64,000 nucleotides of DNA from the NCBI GenBank assembly GCA_000827495.1, contig KN817583.1, positions 99,763 to 163,762 on the forward strand, in the 5' to 3' direction. The notes under the pieces were generated by a model, which worked only from the letters and a program-made list of their open reading frames with translations, ran no database searches and was not told the origin of the DNA. This DNA comes from Hypholoma sublateritium FD-334 SS-4. Lineage: Eukaryota; Basidiomycota; Agaricomycetes; Agaricales; Strophariaceae. The position numbers and the translations under genes were made by a program. Each line of letters starts with the position of its first letter. Position 1 is the first letter of the stretch. Shown piece after piece: positions 11,449-22,985 of the stretch.

Positions 11449-12665
11449 CTATGAGAAGGAGATTTCTACCGTTTTCGTGACTTTGATACCTCCGAAAAAA
11501 GTCAGTACCGAATCCGATTGTCCGTGGTCGATTTGCATGCCGAGTTTCTGGATAATCTTTGTCTTCCTTGTCTTCTCCTCGTCAAATTTTTGAGCCTGGG
11601 ACAGAACGTATACTTTACAGGCAGCTACATTCATGATTGTGAGATTTAGAGGTACCAACACAATACGTGCGGTGACCGATGGTCCCAAGAGGAATAGGAT
11701 CAACGATATGAGCTGAAGGAGGATTGTTGATCTGATGGTAGTGATTCAGCATGGTGAGGGATGATATGTTTCACGGTACCCACAGATATAGCCACTGTCC
11801 GTCCAGCAAGAGACCGCGATTAAGGACTGACACGCAGTCCACTGCAAAAAAATTTCGAATGCCAAGGCTGGCGCTGAAGTCAACCTGGCATTGTTCCGCT
11901 CTCCGTGCGGCAATAAACATGAATACAAGCGAGGTGTCAAGTAGTGGTCCGATGAGTGCTGTTGACACGCAGCCTTTGATGAGGGGTGAAATGGTGCAGT
12001 GCTTTGAAGTTCCAACAGAAACGCCGGAGAGTCCCAGAAAAGGTGTGACACTGCAAATGATAGCACCAAGCCAGAGAAGGCAAAATAAAAATGGAATGTA
12101 CCAGTCGCCACGGGATGCGTACACAGCTCGAAGGCGGCAGTAGAAGAGAAATGTGGTGAAAACGATAGAAACAGTGTACAGGCTGCTCGATGCAGTCAGA
12201 ATGCCGTTGCATGTGCCCAGAGGGGCGACTAAAGTGAAGAATGAGAAGTGCGAACATCTACTGTACGAGAATCCATTCGAGGCGCACCTTCGAATAAGAT
12301 CATTATAACAAGGTATCCGAGAGTTGAGATTCTGCAACAAAATTATGTCGATACAAAAACGAAGAGAAGGATTTGTCTGGATTCCGAACCTTGATAGCCC
12401 GTAGACAAAATGGTGCACGATCTCGCCTTTCAATGACCGAAGAATGCGAATGTCATCTCTGGACCTCGTGGCCAGCTCCCAGAATAAGATCTGTGTTAAG
12501 CATGGCACGGTTGCGGTGAATATATCAGCCTTATAGGCCCGAAGTAATGCGCACCACGAGAGAAGCTGCAGTAAAGAAGCCTGGAATAATCATTTCATTC
12601 TGAGGGGTAATGCCCACTGGCGAGGATGTATCGTCCCCATAATCAGCGGTTCTCGAGGCGTTCAT
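11449..12665 (-). CDS. Seven-helix membrane protein (basidiomycete DUF6533-like)
   Basis: Multi-pass membrane protein of unknown function from a family common in mushrooms. Start is ATG 12665 (MNASRTADYGDDTSSPVG), a short extracellular-looking tail with one N-glycosylation site. Helix 1 forms across an intron with donor GTGCGC (about 12553) and acceptor AACACAG: MIIPGFFTAASLV joins ILFWELATRSRDDIRIL. Further joins give YGLSRISTLGYLVIMILFEV, then APLGTCNGIL, VFTTFLFYCRLRAVYAS, IPFLFCLLWLGAIICS, STALIGPLLDTSLVFMFIA and, after the last intron, STILLQLISLILFLLG and LNLTIMNVAACKVY. The C-terminal tail (QAQKFDEEKTRK onward) is hydrophilic. Six introns or fewer, all plausible, no stops. Similar proteins are usually described only as seven-transmembrane; a receptor role is speculation. 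Confidence 0.75.
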
Positions 12666-13752
12666 GATGGGTAACAGAAGCCTGATCCCAATGAAACGTA
12701 GCCTATATACTGGCCCTTGAATTAGCAACGTAAATATAGGGTCATCAGCACGGGATACAAGAGTTCCGAGACGCTTGTTACAGTCATGATTGGAAGCCCT
12801 TCGACGGCTTCACATCTTCGGGCAGGCTATAAATAGCTCATTTTCTCAACGATTTCTTACCGTCCTGCCGTCCCGTGACGTCGAAATGACATGCAGTGCT
12901 CCCAAGTACGAACTCAAGTATTTAACGAGTACTAATACTATTCGATCGTTTGCCGATGAATTTGCTTGAATACCGCACTTTCAGATCAAAAGAAATCTGC
13001 CCAACTTTGAACTTAAGTACTTGAGTAGTAAGTACTTCATATTTGGCTGTGATCACACTGCAACCGCAGAGGCGTGAAATACTAGTTCTGAATCATCCGT
13101 TTCCAGTGTTTCCACGAGTTAACAGAAATCACAACTTCCACTTACTTAGGATTATACTAGAATGCATATATTTGGCAGAATCAGAACTGTTTCGGAACTG
13201 TTGTACTGAGTGGAAGATCTCCCAGCGTGAACATAACGCTGACCTTCAGGTAAATTGAGCTTGAGCTTGAAAATTTTTGAAGAACGTTCGAATCGACCCT
13301 ACTTGGATGCTGTTGCGACCAAGTTGCGACACGTTGAATATCATAAAGGAATGAGCCCAAGAAGCTGTGCGGCAGTGGCAGTGCTGAAGCAGTGCTTCCG
13401 CTTTTATTGGAGCCAAGATTCCCACGACATGCTCCACGTTGTTGGATGTGACAATATTGCGACATATTTCTCTCCTTCCCGCCGTCTACGCCTTATTCTT
13501 CCAACAGTCCTCCATTGTATTCTCTTGCAGAACCTCCCTTACTGTTAACTCTCGTTTATTTCGGTTCGAATCTCTGTAATACCTTCAGTCTGTCCACGCC
13601 ATACCTACTTCAATGGCCTGGTGCGCCTCATCTCAATTCTTATGAAACCCACAACTGACACCTTTAAATAGGTTAGATGTCTTCTCACTATTCGCTGTTC
13701 GCACCTTTGCATCCCTGAGCCCACATAAAGGTGTACTAACATGTCATTGTAG
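12666..13752. other. AT-rich spacer with unresolved 5' end of the next gene
   Basis: Holds the promoter region of the minus-strand membrane protein. It also has copies of an AAGTACTT motif (for example 13015-13037, AAGTACTT-GAGTAGT-AAGTACTT, able to fold back). The first coding exon of the small protein at 13753 probably lies near 13588-13620 (HTYFNGL, donor GTGCGC at 13621), but no start codon could be fixed. Otherwise nothing recognised. Confidence 0.4.
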
Positions 13753-14200
13753 ACGATTGCCGTCTTCGGTGGTATAATATATGGAATCATCTTTGTCACA
13801 AAAAGCATCAACGAAGGAGTCGCATCTACCAAAGAATCGTAAGTCATGTTGCTCGCCTTGCATCTATCAGCGCTTATACGAATTTACTTTCTTTACAGTC
13901 TCAAAACAAAGGGGTTCAACGTCACAGCGTCTGGGATGTCTATCAAGACCTCAAAGCGGTTCGACAGGGAGGATTACGTTGACGCAACGCAACGGTGCGT
14001 TACTGAATGTTCTTTTCTTAATGATGCTCATTCATCAATGTTCGCTTCTCAGGGGCATAGTGAAAGCTATGCAGGCTTCTTCGTTTCGCCGCGGCGGCTC
14101 TCAAGCCAGTGACATCAATTCAATGGAACGAGTAACCTCAAGTTCAAGTACCTCCAGCGAAGAGAAGAAGAAGAAGGGCATTTTTAGAACGAAGAAATGA
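13753..14200 (+). CDS. Small conserved protein with one membrane segment (5' end unresolved)
   Basis: Three exons join cleanly: 13753-13838, 13899-13994 and 14053-14200. The encoded part starts with a hydrophobic segment (TIAVFGGIIYGIIFVTKSI), continues NEGVASTKESLKTKGFNV and KTSKRFDREDYVDATQRGI, and ends in a serine-rich tail with a lysine cluster (SSEEKKKKGIFRTKK). I do not recognise a named domain; the even spacing of conserved-looking blocks and good splice sites argue for a real gene. The layout (single N-terminal membrane helix, cytosolic charged domain, disordered basic tail) suggests a small tail-type membrane protein. An upstream exon ending about 13620 is likely, but its ATG was not found, so the start given is only that of the first supported exon. 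Confidence 0.6.
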
Positions 14201-14914
14201 GGAGCCTTTCGACGCATTCATACCACAGCAGTTCTCAACGCAGCAGGTAGATGTGAAAGTATACCCATTTGTTCATTCTTTGGATCCCCTGCAAAATTTG
14301 GGCCTCAGACGGTATTCACTCGAGCACAGAACACTCCGTTCTCATTCACGTTTTTCCCTATAAATTTATGTCTGTACATGCAGCATGTACATTATTTATC
14401 ATCTCTTCCCGATACTTCTATTTATCAGCTTTCCCAAGATCTCGACTTCAAGATTTCCATGTTCAATACTAGGTACCACCCTTCGAAGCGAGAGCGAACG
14501 TTGTCTTTCCTCGCACCACACTGTGCGTTTTGCTGCAAGCTCAACAATGGCAGCCATGACGCAAACATTCTACGAATTTGCCTATCGCGCAAGAAACGAT
14601 TAATGCGTAGCGGCCATGCGGTTATACTAGTAGCCGTCCTATCAGCAGGTACATAGGCGTATTTATATCGTTTCTCGCGGTGAATTGCAGCGAGGCAATT
14701 CTCCGACAACAAAAGGAAGGTCCTGGTCAGCGACTAATAAGCACAGCAACAGGGCGATGCCTTCAGGAACTGCCTACCTGAGCGTACACGGCGGTAAGTG
14801 AAATCCAGATTCTGGATACAACACACCCACTACGAATATGAATTCAAATCTACAACCGCCAGAGGATAAACGCTACACGGTCCAAGACCGCATCTCATCG
14901 TCAACGTACACCTG
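14201..14914. other. Spacer, no gene seen
   Basis: 3' flank of the small serine-rich protein gene followed by unremarkable sequence up to where O-methyltransferase homology begins. No supported gene. Confidence 0.5.
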
Positions 14915-15507
14915 TAGCACTGAAAGGATTACCGTAGTGAATTATCGAATATGATTACTGATTCTGTGGCCACGCTGCGCGTTCCACGAGTAACCGCTCG
15001 TTCCCCAGCCTGGGTGACCCATTCACCTCACCCTTGACGCTTTCAGAGCAAAGACCGAGGCTGCGGAAGTGGCGAATGTCATTGCTGCTGCTGCCAGCCA
15101 GCTTGAGGTGATGGTTGTCCCACCACCAGCCGCGCTATTTGTTATGATATCTAGGGTCAGTCACACCGTTATCGTTCGAAATAATACACTGACATATAAT
15201 CAATTATAGCACTTCAAGAGCGCCGCACTTCGCGCTTGTTTGGAGGGAGTAATGTTACCGAAAATTTGCGTGAAGGCGTGCCGCAGGTCAGATCTCCAAG
15301 TTTTTCCCCCACTTGAGCGACGACTGAATTGATAAAAAAGGGGTCCACTTAGATGATTGCACAGAAAATATACCTCGGCAGCGAGAAAATCGGTAAGCAC
15401 ATAGACGCATACCCTTCGTTATGTTGGCCATCTAAAACGAATTTCAATCGGTAGCACGGCTGCTGAGATATCCGGCTACCCATCATGCATCATGTCTACA
15501 AGGAGGT
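14915..15507 (+). pseudogene. Decayed O-methyltransferase copy (relic 2)
   Basis: Base-level homology to the 5' part of the intact O-methyltransferase at 36502-38456, but on the opposite strand. It starts in the 5' leader (AGCACTGAAAGGATT here, AGCATTGAAAGGATT in the intact gene). The start codon has become GTG and about 15 bases after it are missing. Recognisable blocks follow: AATTATCGAATATGATTAC, TTCCCCAGCCTGGGTGACCC, a region coding EAAEVANVIAAAASQL, VPPPAALFVM, then HFKSAALRACLEG and THHVYKEV. Intron sequence is retained, so it arose by DNA duplication rather than through mRNA. Frames are broken and the SAM-binding half is absent; homology ends near 15507. It cannot encode an enzyme. Confidence 0.85.
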
Positions 15508-18051
15508 CAATATTAAGATACTTGATTGTCTGATCTGCCGTCTGTGATAGAGGAGGGAATTATGGTATGTGATTATACAATTGTAAGCTATACCCTCGGG
15601 ACGCGTTATGTTGCAAGATTTGTCGCCGATTCGAAGATACTACTTAATGTCGTCGGATTGCTGACTATTCTAAGTACTCAAAGCTCACGATTTCTTCGAG
15701 CTACAACCAATAAATGTAGGAAATGCTACCAAACATTTAGATTCATATTTATCTCGCGATTGTGGTGCAGGATCATAAGATGGGGCGTTGCCAGGCTTGC
15801 CAATGTAAGTAGGAGTCAAATACGGGCAAGGAGTGGTCCGCCACGTTTTCTCACGCGCTCATTGACATGAAACGGCCCACCGTGTTGACCACTTTCATAC
15901 TGCTTTCACTCTATCTCGGATGCGGCCACCGGTCCCATGCTATGCATGCGCACTTCCGCTACCGTTCATAGACGACCGTCATCCGCCTGCCTGTTCCATC
16001 GCTCAGCTGGTATGCGCCATCATGCATCATGCATCATACCGGTGTTTTACGGTTTCGCCTCAGTCACCGCTCATGCAGGTTATTCTCCGCGTGCCACCAC
16101 CCAACTCTTCGGAATCAAGTGAATGTCATATCTGCCTGCAGCTGCTATGCACATAGCTCGATCTCTGGGGCTCTCCATCGTATCGTCCGCCTCCCGTTCA
16201 TGCTTCTACATATCCATTCCGCCGCCTTTCCTATGTCACCCACTGTCGTATCTGGAAGCTCTTGCATTAGGCCTATGTTGGTATCGTCGGACCGGTCTTA
16301 AAATTAGCAGGGCAGGCATTTCCACATCGCGCCCCATGTTCATCATTCCTATGGTCCGCACCTTCGGCGAATGCGAGAACGCCTTCCCCCTTCTTTGTCT
16401 ATTGAAAACAGTGCCATCTCCTACCCACCGTCTTCCCGTGTGAGTCAATATCATATCTTCCGCTCGCCTCGCCCATTAGACGCACCGCTGTGGAAATTGG
16501 CCTCATCCGCCTTCTTATGCGAAGGCGATCCCCCCCCCGTGATAATTCGGACGCTCCGCGTTGGCAGCATACGGCACCTGCCACTACTATCGGCCCCCGA
16601 CATCGCGCACTCCCTCCGACCCACGCTGTATCTGCGTTGCGCCACGCATCTAAGCTCCGCGCGGATATGGGATAACTAACTTGCAACATCGGAGTGCACC
16701 TACATGCGGGTACTGGACACTTATTTCCTGACTGTCGTTCACACTTACAGCACCGCTGACGTATTGGTCTCTCGGGAAAACTAGGGAAAACTTGAACATT
16801 GTGTAACTTAGGGCTGTCTATTCTTGGCTCAGCTCTGCATACGGCACTCAGCTCCGACCACATTATGATTCTTCGCCGTTAGCGCGGGCTACGTGACCGC
16901 GGTACGATGTACTTCGAAGCGCATTTTCCGTTCACCGAACTTGACTTCGGCAATCCTGTATTAACATTGCTCGCGATCCCGGCCTGAACTCGGATCCTAC
17001 ACCCACCGCCAGCAGGTTGGTCGTACAGGGCTTCGCCGTCACTGCACACACTGGTACGTTACCGCGCTCAAGGATGAGGCTGCCTTTTTTATAGGGCAGC
17101 CACGCGCGATAGTGCCCAATCCCAATGTGTCCATAGAGAAGTGTATGTCTTCGCAGCGTCCCGCGTGTCACTGCTGCAGCCGTAGCCTCTCATTGGTTGT
17201 CCTCACTCTTGTCTAACAATCGATTGTATCGGACGAGTATAAGAATGGAATTGATGTCCATATATAACCCAGCGCTACAGCTGAATTCAAAACGATACGC
17301 CACGGCGCGTATCGCATACCATTTGTCGATAACTCTCTTCCGAGGTCAGCGGGAAGCTCTGGCAGGCATTTTCTTCGCCAGTTTATCTACGCCATCACGC
17401 TGATCTGGAAAGCCCGCCGCGAAGCTGACGCATCGATTTGAATTCGGCTGTAATAAAGGACAATGTCCATAGGGCAGCCTGCGTTGGGCATCATTGCATC
17501 AACAATCAATCCGACGTCCACTGACTGCCCATTGAGGAACGTTGTTACTTATAATTAGTTGACTTATGTAGTCGCACATTTGAATCGCTTGTTTAATATA
17601 TACCTAACCTGCCGCATGGTGTGTACCCTTGGAGTAAAATTTAGGCAGATGCTGGGGAGATATGTGTCTGAGGCGTGAATATTTGATATACACAAATTTA
17701 TATAGGAGATATATCTATGTTATCAGCCTTGAATGGAAAATATCATACTAGTAGCCATCGTATTAATAGCTTATCGTAATAGCCTTCTGGTTCGGCACTA
17801 AGAACGAAATAGTGGGGAGAATAATTATGCTTTCAATTTCCACGGAGAGAACTCAATCATACACATTGAATCAAGGTCACCATTGGGTACCATCTTCAGT
17901 ATCCAACCGCAGTTGATGAGATATATGATGAGCCATTGACAGGCCAAGGGCGTGTATGGCTCACTATTTTTGCTTCCTGTGATACGTGCAGAAAGATCTT
18001 AAGACCACTTAAATTTAAGACGAATCACCAGCCCACTTGAGTTTCTCCATC
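15508..18051. other. 2.5-kb spacer without supported gene
   Basis: Mixed composition. 15900-16700 is pyrimidine-rich with several open but unrecognisable frames, including a C8 run at 16530-16538. ATCATGCATCATGCATCAT repeats occur near 16018. 17500-18000 is AT-rich and includes the promoter of the UbiA gene. No coding exon chain found. Confidence 0.45.
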
Positions 18052-19406
18052 ATGGATACCAAGCACACAGAAAAACCTCTACCTGAGCCAACGTGGTATG
18101 ACTATGTCAAACTTACCCGCATTCACATGTTTCCAACAGGAAACGACCTTACATACCTTCCTTGCGGTATGTCAAATATTAGTTCATTATATTTACTACA
18201 CTAGTAGTGACTGACAGCCTCGCGCAGTTTGGGGAGTGGCAATGGCTGCCTACTCGGAAAATATTTCTTTTGATGCCGTGAAACAGTACATTCTACCGTT
18301 TGTGTTGGGGGCGACTATCGTTCATTCAGCTGCCTGTGTGCTGAGTGACATATGTGATGTTGATTTTGACCGACAGGTTGGTCAGTCCCCCCCTTTCACC
18401 GCATGCACGAGACACGAACATGATTGTTGATTGAACTTTACGATTTGCAGAACGCACCAAACTCAGACCCTTGGTCACTGGAACGATATCTATAGCTCGA
18501 GCCTGGAGCATGATTGCAACTATGCTCGTCCCGTGCCTATGGTTAATGACGAAGACAAACAGAACGGCGTAAGTTTACATATATTTTATTAGGAAATAAA
18601 CTGAGATGTTAGGACAAAAATCAGTGCAGCTTTAGCTGCATTCGGACTTTTCCCTCTACACGCCTTCTACCCATTAATGAAACGCTGGTTAGCGGTACCA
18701 CAGGTTTTTCTTGGTGCGTATTCTACATGCCCACAACGATTTGCACGATTTATGCTGACGGGAAAATCGGCACTGAGCAGGGTTGACTCTTAATTGGGGC
18801 TTTGTAGTCGGCTGGGTCGCAGTCGCAGAATCTATAAATTTGAAAGTTGTTGCGATCCTCATGGTAGGGGCAATATGGTACGGAGCAATGGTACATGATT
18901 GTTCACAAGGATTAACTGACATTAGCGACTGTAGCTATAGTGTAGTGTATGACACAATTTACGCTTGCCAAGATCGAAAAGACGATGTGAAGGCAGGGGT
19001 AAAATCTGCGGCGGTGTTTTTCGGATCCTGGGTTCGCCCAATCTTGATGGCACTGGCAGTTGCCTTCATTTCATGCCTTGCGTGGGCTGGATATATGAAT
19101 GATCAAGGTATTTTCTATCATATCATTTATGGTTCATCAGTGCTATCCCAACATTGAACTCATCTCCATTTAAAGGTCGGCCATTCTATGTTGTATCTGT
19201 CGGCTTCACATGTGTATTCTACGTATGGCTGTTCTCCACCTGGAACGACGCAGACAGTGTAGATTGCGCTCAGAAGTTCAAAGTAAACATTTGCACGACT
19301 TACATTTTGTTATATGGACTAAAGCTATTTTTATTCTGTTCAATAGGCTCATGGAACTTTGGGGACTATCATAGCTCTAGGGATGTTCTTGGACCTATTT
19401 TTCTAG
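18052..19406 (+). CDS. UbiA-family aromatic prenyltransferase
   Basis: Integral membrane prenyltransferase that should join an isoprenyl diphosphate to an aromatic acceptor, as COQ2 does with 4-hydroxybenzoate. Seven exons (18052-18166, 18228-18380, 18451-18568, 18625-18713, 18781-19107, 19176-19282, 19347-19406) keep frame throughout and give 322 residues. The first Asp-rich motif is SDICDVDFDRQVERTKLRPL, with Ser where most family members have Asn but all Asps kept. The second is YDTIYACQDRKDDVKAGVKS, fully typical. FYPLMKRW and PQVFLGLTLNWG are also conserved. The protein starts MDTKHTEKPLPEPTWYDYVK with no mitochondrial leader, unlike COQ2. This suggests a specialised-metabolism enzyme, such as one for meroterpenoids, rather than ubiquinone synthesis; that part is inference. 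Substrate unknown. Confidence 0.9.
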
Positions 19407-21523
19407 GTCTGCCGTAGAATAAAGGTCGAACGAGTCCTTGGATTTTCAGCTCCACTGTGATTCTGTTAACTGCTTTGAAATAACACATATGGAACCCCGG
19501 AGACTGTTCTGAAGCTCGGGAGCCACAGGCAATGGTAAATGGAATTATTCGGCAGACTACCGCATTTAACTTGAACCTGGTCCCCGCAGGGTGCGTGTTG
19601 AGGTTGCCAGTGTGGCTCCAGATGATTTATGCAAGATGTGTTGTACACCAACGGCGTGTAATTGAGCTCTGACTAACTCGTCGGTTCTGTTGGTAATACC
19701 CAGAATACGCGTCTGCCCTCGGAGCGAGTATGCACCATGGATGTACTTGGCTGTGTGGGCCTCATGGCATGGCTGGAGTCCTTTTTTGATTACTGTAACT
19801 TTGATGAACATCTCAATAACATACTGGCGTCGTGAGCGGGGGTGCACCGGGCTCTTAGGGGTCCGGCGCTAGGGAGCTGTGGGCCGATGGGCCGGAGAGT
19901 TTGGCCGCCGTTATTCAAGCCGCTAGACTACGCCTTCGTAAGGGATGACACGGACGCTGGACAGTCGGGTGTCGTTGTCAATTAGCCGGGAGACGGCCGA
20001 CTGCTGTCAGTAAACGCTGGTGGTGCACAACGGCGGTCAGAAGTGGCAGGAGGTTCCACTTATGTGGTGCCGTGAGCGGTGTCGTAGGTGGGTTGGCGGC
20101 TGCCGTCGGGTCGGGTAGTCGGAGCCCGAGCCGCCCACAGCGCCCGGGGATCACTTTGCTGTGAGACTTGAACGCAGCGCCATCATGAATCGACTGGTAC
20201 ACCATGCAGCAGCGCGCGCCGCTGATCCTTTTTGATAGGATTGAATGTCTCTACCCTCCAAGTACTTGGGAAAGTTGGGAGTGGGAAGATAAAGTGAATT
20301 CTCTCTGTGGGACCGTTCCCGTTTATGTGTGCTACTCGTCTCAGACTGGTTGATATTATCCATACCACTGTTGCTACTTGAAATTATTATGGTTTTCCAT
20401 GGACTAGGTTCATCAAAGGTTTATGGTGGCTCCATTGATTTAATACGAGGCCATTTTTTGCAATTAGACGAAGCGGTCTTTGAATCTCATGTGTCTCGAT
20501 AATCTGGGCCTCAGGCTTATCATCTTTGAACATGAGAAGTTTGGTGTAATGTGCGCGGAAATGCATGCCCGCCGACTCGTGTACTCCCACAATCCACACT
20601 CGCCGGCACCACGGCACGAGCATTTAGGCGCCCGCCGGCACGCATGCACCTCCACTTTTTACAGCCATCTGATCCTGACCATCATACACATGTATCGTTC
20701 CTCATCACCACATTGGCATCTTTTTGTGCACACTTTGATGCGGGGAAATGATTTTTGTCAGTGGGTCGAATGTTGGAATGTGGTAGTCTCGTACCCATCT
20801 GAAGGTGTTCTTCCGTGGGAACTGGCGGCGTCTGGGACACGGCACCTCGTTCTCATGCGCGCGCACGCAGCTGGTCGAACGAGTGATGCAGTACAAAGTA
20901 GTCTCTTGGCCTCAGGCCTTCGCCGCTTCGGAAGTGTCTTCGTAAAATGGGGATCTGCGATAGCACCCCTGCCTGCAAGCACACCAGCGCTGTCGTTACT
21001 TATATCCGATTTCATTGATGTAAAGCAATTACAACTCCGGAATTTAATCTTGTGCTTAGAGTTTAGATTTGGATTTTGATATTATACCCATACCTAGACA
21101 CTGTCTATCTACAGTAGACAGGGAATCTGATACCAAAGGTAGAGCGCTCCCCTGAGATCATTGCTTGATACCCGCTACCCAGTCGGCTTCGAGGTTATCT
21201 GGTGCAAAGGCTCTGATAAGTAAATATAGCCGCAGAGTCAACATAAAACATGTTCCCAGGTCGTCAAAGTAAATGTGGCCTAATATAGAGCGCTTTGCGC
21301 AAGCGAGTAAGTACTAAGCGCTTAGTACCACTGTGTGGAAATTGAGTCTCCTGCCTTGTTTTTCCTTTAGATCTGCAGCAGATGTGATCTCTCAGTGATC
21401 ATAGTTGTGTTTAATTATGGTGCCGTGCCCTTGGTCGAAACACTTATAATGATTAGGACTCTGAGCAGGAATGCTGCAGGACTTTTCCATTATATATCCT
21501 CCCGTAGGTGTTTGTTGAGAACC
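19407..21523. other. 2.1-kb spacer without supported gene
   Basis: 19820-20160 is distinctly GC-rich and may be an old coding relic, but no family could be assigned on either strand. 20500-21080 has a long open plus-strand frame of low coding quality. An 18-bp perfect palindrome lies at 21311-21328. The end contains the promoter region of the DUF6534 relic, with a TATATAT at 21491-21497. Confidence 0.45.
21311..21328. repeat. 18-bp perfect palindrome
   Basis: GTACTAAGCGCTTAGTAC equals its own reverse complement. It lies about 200 bases upstream of the DUF6534-type ATG at 21524. It could be a dimeric regulator site or chance. Confidence 0.6.
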
Positions 21524-22469
21524 ATGACAGATCTACCTCCCATCCCTGCCAACATCATCGCTTTGTAAGTTTGCTTCCCATTTGTATTTTTCTTTACTCA
21601 TGAGGAAAGTACAGAACCACCCCAGTGGTTAGCATTTTACACTCAGGATACAAATCTATAATCTCATTCTAAAGCCCGCGCAGTTGATTGGGACCTTGTT
21701 CAACTGGTTACTTTTTGGCGTTCTATTGGTCCAGACTTGTATTCATGTCAGATATGGCTCATAAGCGACGCAGTATGCGATATCCTGATTGCAGGATCTA
21801 TGCTATGTCTGGTGAGTATGCTTGAGTCTCCATCAAGTCGACGTTACCATGCTCACGATGACACACTCTCAGTTCCGGCAATCAAAGAAAGAGGGAGCAG
21901 AATTGAGGACTTTGGGGAAGCTTGTTCGCTTGATTGTGGAAACTAATACACTCACCGGTCAGTACCACATCATCGACATCAGTTGTGGTATGTAGTCCAA
22001 GTATTTACTCAGATGCACGACATTCGCTTTTCTATTATCTAGCTGGCATGGCTATCACGACGGGTGTTATTTTCTTTGCCTTTCCCGTAAGCGCTCATTT
22101 TATCACGGAAATAAATAAACGCTTTAACCTATTTTCAGAATCAAAACATCTTTACATGCCCGTACGCCACCCAATTCTACTACATGTCGGCGCGAGCTGA
22201 TACTTACACCCTTGAAAGAACACTTGTGTTGGGGAAATTGTGCAGTTCCTTCCATAGGTCTCAATTAATTCTTATTGAAATTTGCATTTAGGTACTCCAA
22301 CACCCTTCTGGTGACATTCAACAATCGTATCACTCTGAGAAATATCAGCAAAGACCATCCCTACGGGAGTAGAAAATACGGTGTTCGGCCCGTGGTCATT
22401 ACGGCGATTGATATCCGGCGGGCTGCACCTGACAAATCTATCGAGCAGACCTCTACATCTGAAAGCTAA
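21524..22469 (+). pseudogene. DUF6534-type membrane protein with internal deletion
   Basis: The ends belong to the basidiomycete DUF6534 seven-helix family; the middle is missing. From ATG 21524: MTDLPPIPANIIAL, then two introns, then TTPVLIGTLFNWLLFGVLLV (helix 1). In intact members roughly 100 or more residues and several helices follow. Here the DNA passes within about 15 bases straight to the late block WLISDAVCDILIAGSMLCL, in a different frame and without a usable splice pair. The rest is preserved: FRQSKKEGAELRTLGKLV, RLIVETNTLTA, a helix near TTGVIFFAFP, and the family ending YSNTLLVTFNNRI plus a polar tail to 22469. A recent deletion, or collapse in the assembly, would explain good splice sites on both sides of the break. 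Confidence 0.65.
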
Positions 22470-22985
22470 GGGAGACCCAACCTCGAATATGCAAACAAAT
22501 AACTATGGAGTTCAGTTTGACGCATGGCGCGCTGTGCCTTTCATATAAATATTTTCCAGTGGTCGTCGGCGTTCTCCATCGCTCAATCTGTATTTTTGTA
22601 TCTTTTTATTATCTATTCCAACTTGATTCCAATGTGCCAGTGGCTGGGGGAGGCTCTTGTGCGCAAAGCTGTTCGATCCGACAGCTTCTGGTCTGCAGTT
22701 CGACATTGATCCGAGTATGAGCTTGAAACTTCGTTTAACGCTGCCTACGAGTCAAAGCGGTTGAAGTCAAAGCCTTTTATACCCCAAGAAACCAGAAACA
22801 ACCAAGAAACCCAAAAGAAACCGCATTTTTCTTACTAAAATAGAATACTAACGTGTGAAGATGACTCGTCATTACATAATCGTTTGTCATTCAATGCCGC
22901 CGGGTCCGGCAAGGACTGAGGACAGTGGCTCAAGCGCTCCAGGCTCTTCTCATGTTCTCCCCCAAACCAGTACCACGTCAATAGC
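22470..22985. other. Spacer, no gene seen
   Basis: 3' flank of the DUF6534 relic and promoter of the large membrane protein gene. Contains repeated AACCAAGAAACC-type sequence near 22785-22815. No gene recognised. Confidence 0.5.

Noticed and set aside
13558..13580. B-box-like GGTTCGAATCTC
   Set aside because: No A box at the right distance and no cloverleaf.
20480..21079. Long plus-strand open frame of 199 codons
   Set aside because: Composition unlike a protein, overlapping open frames on the other strand, no family.
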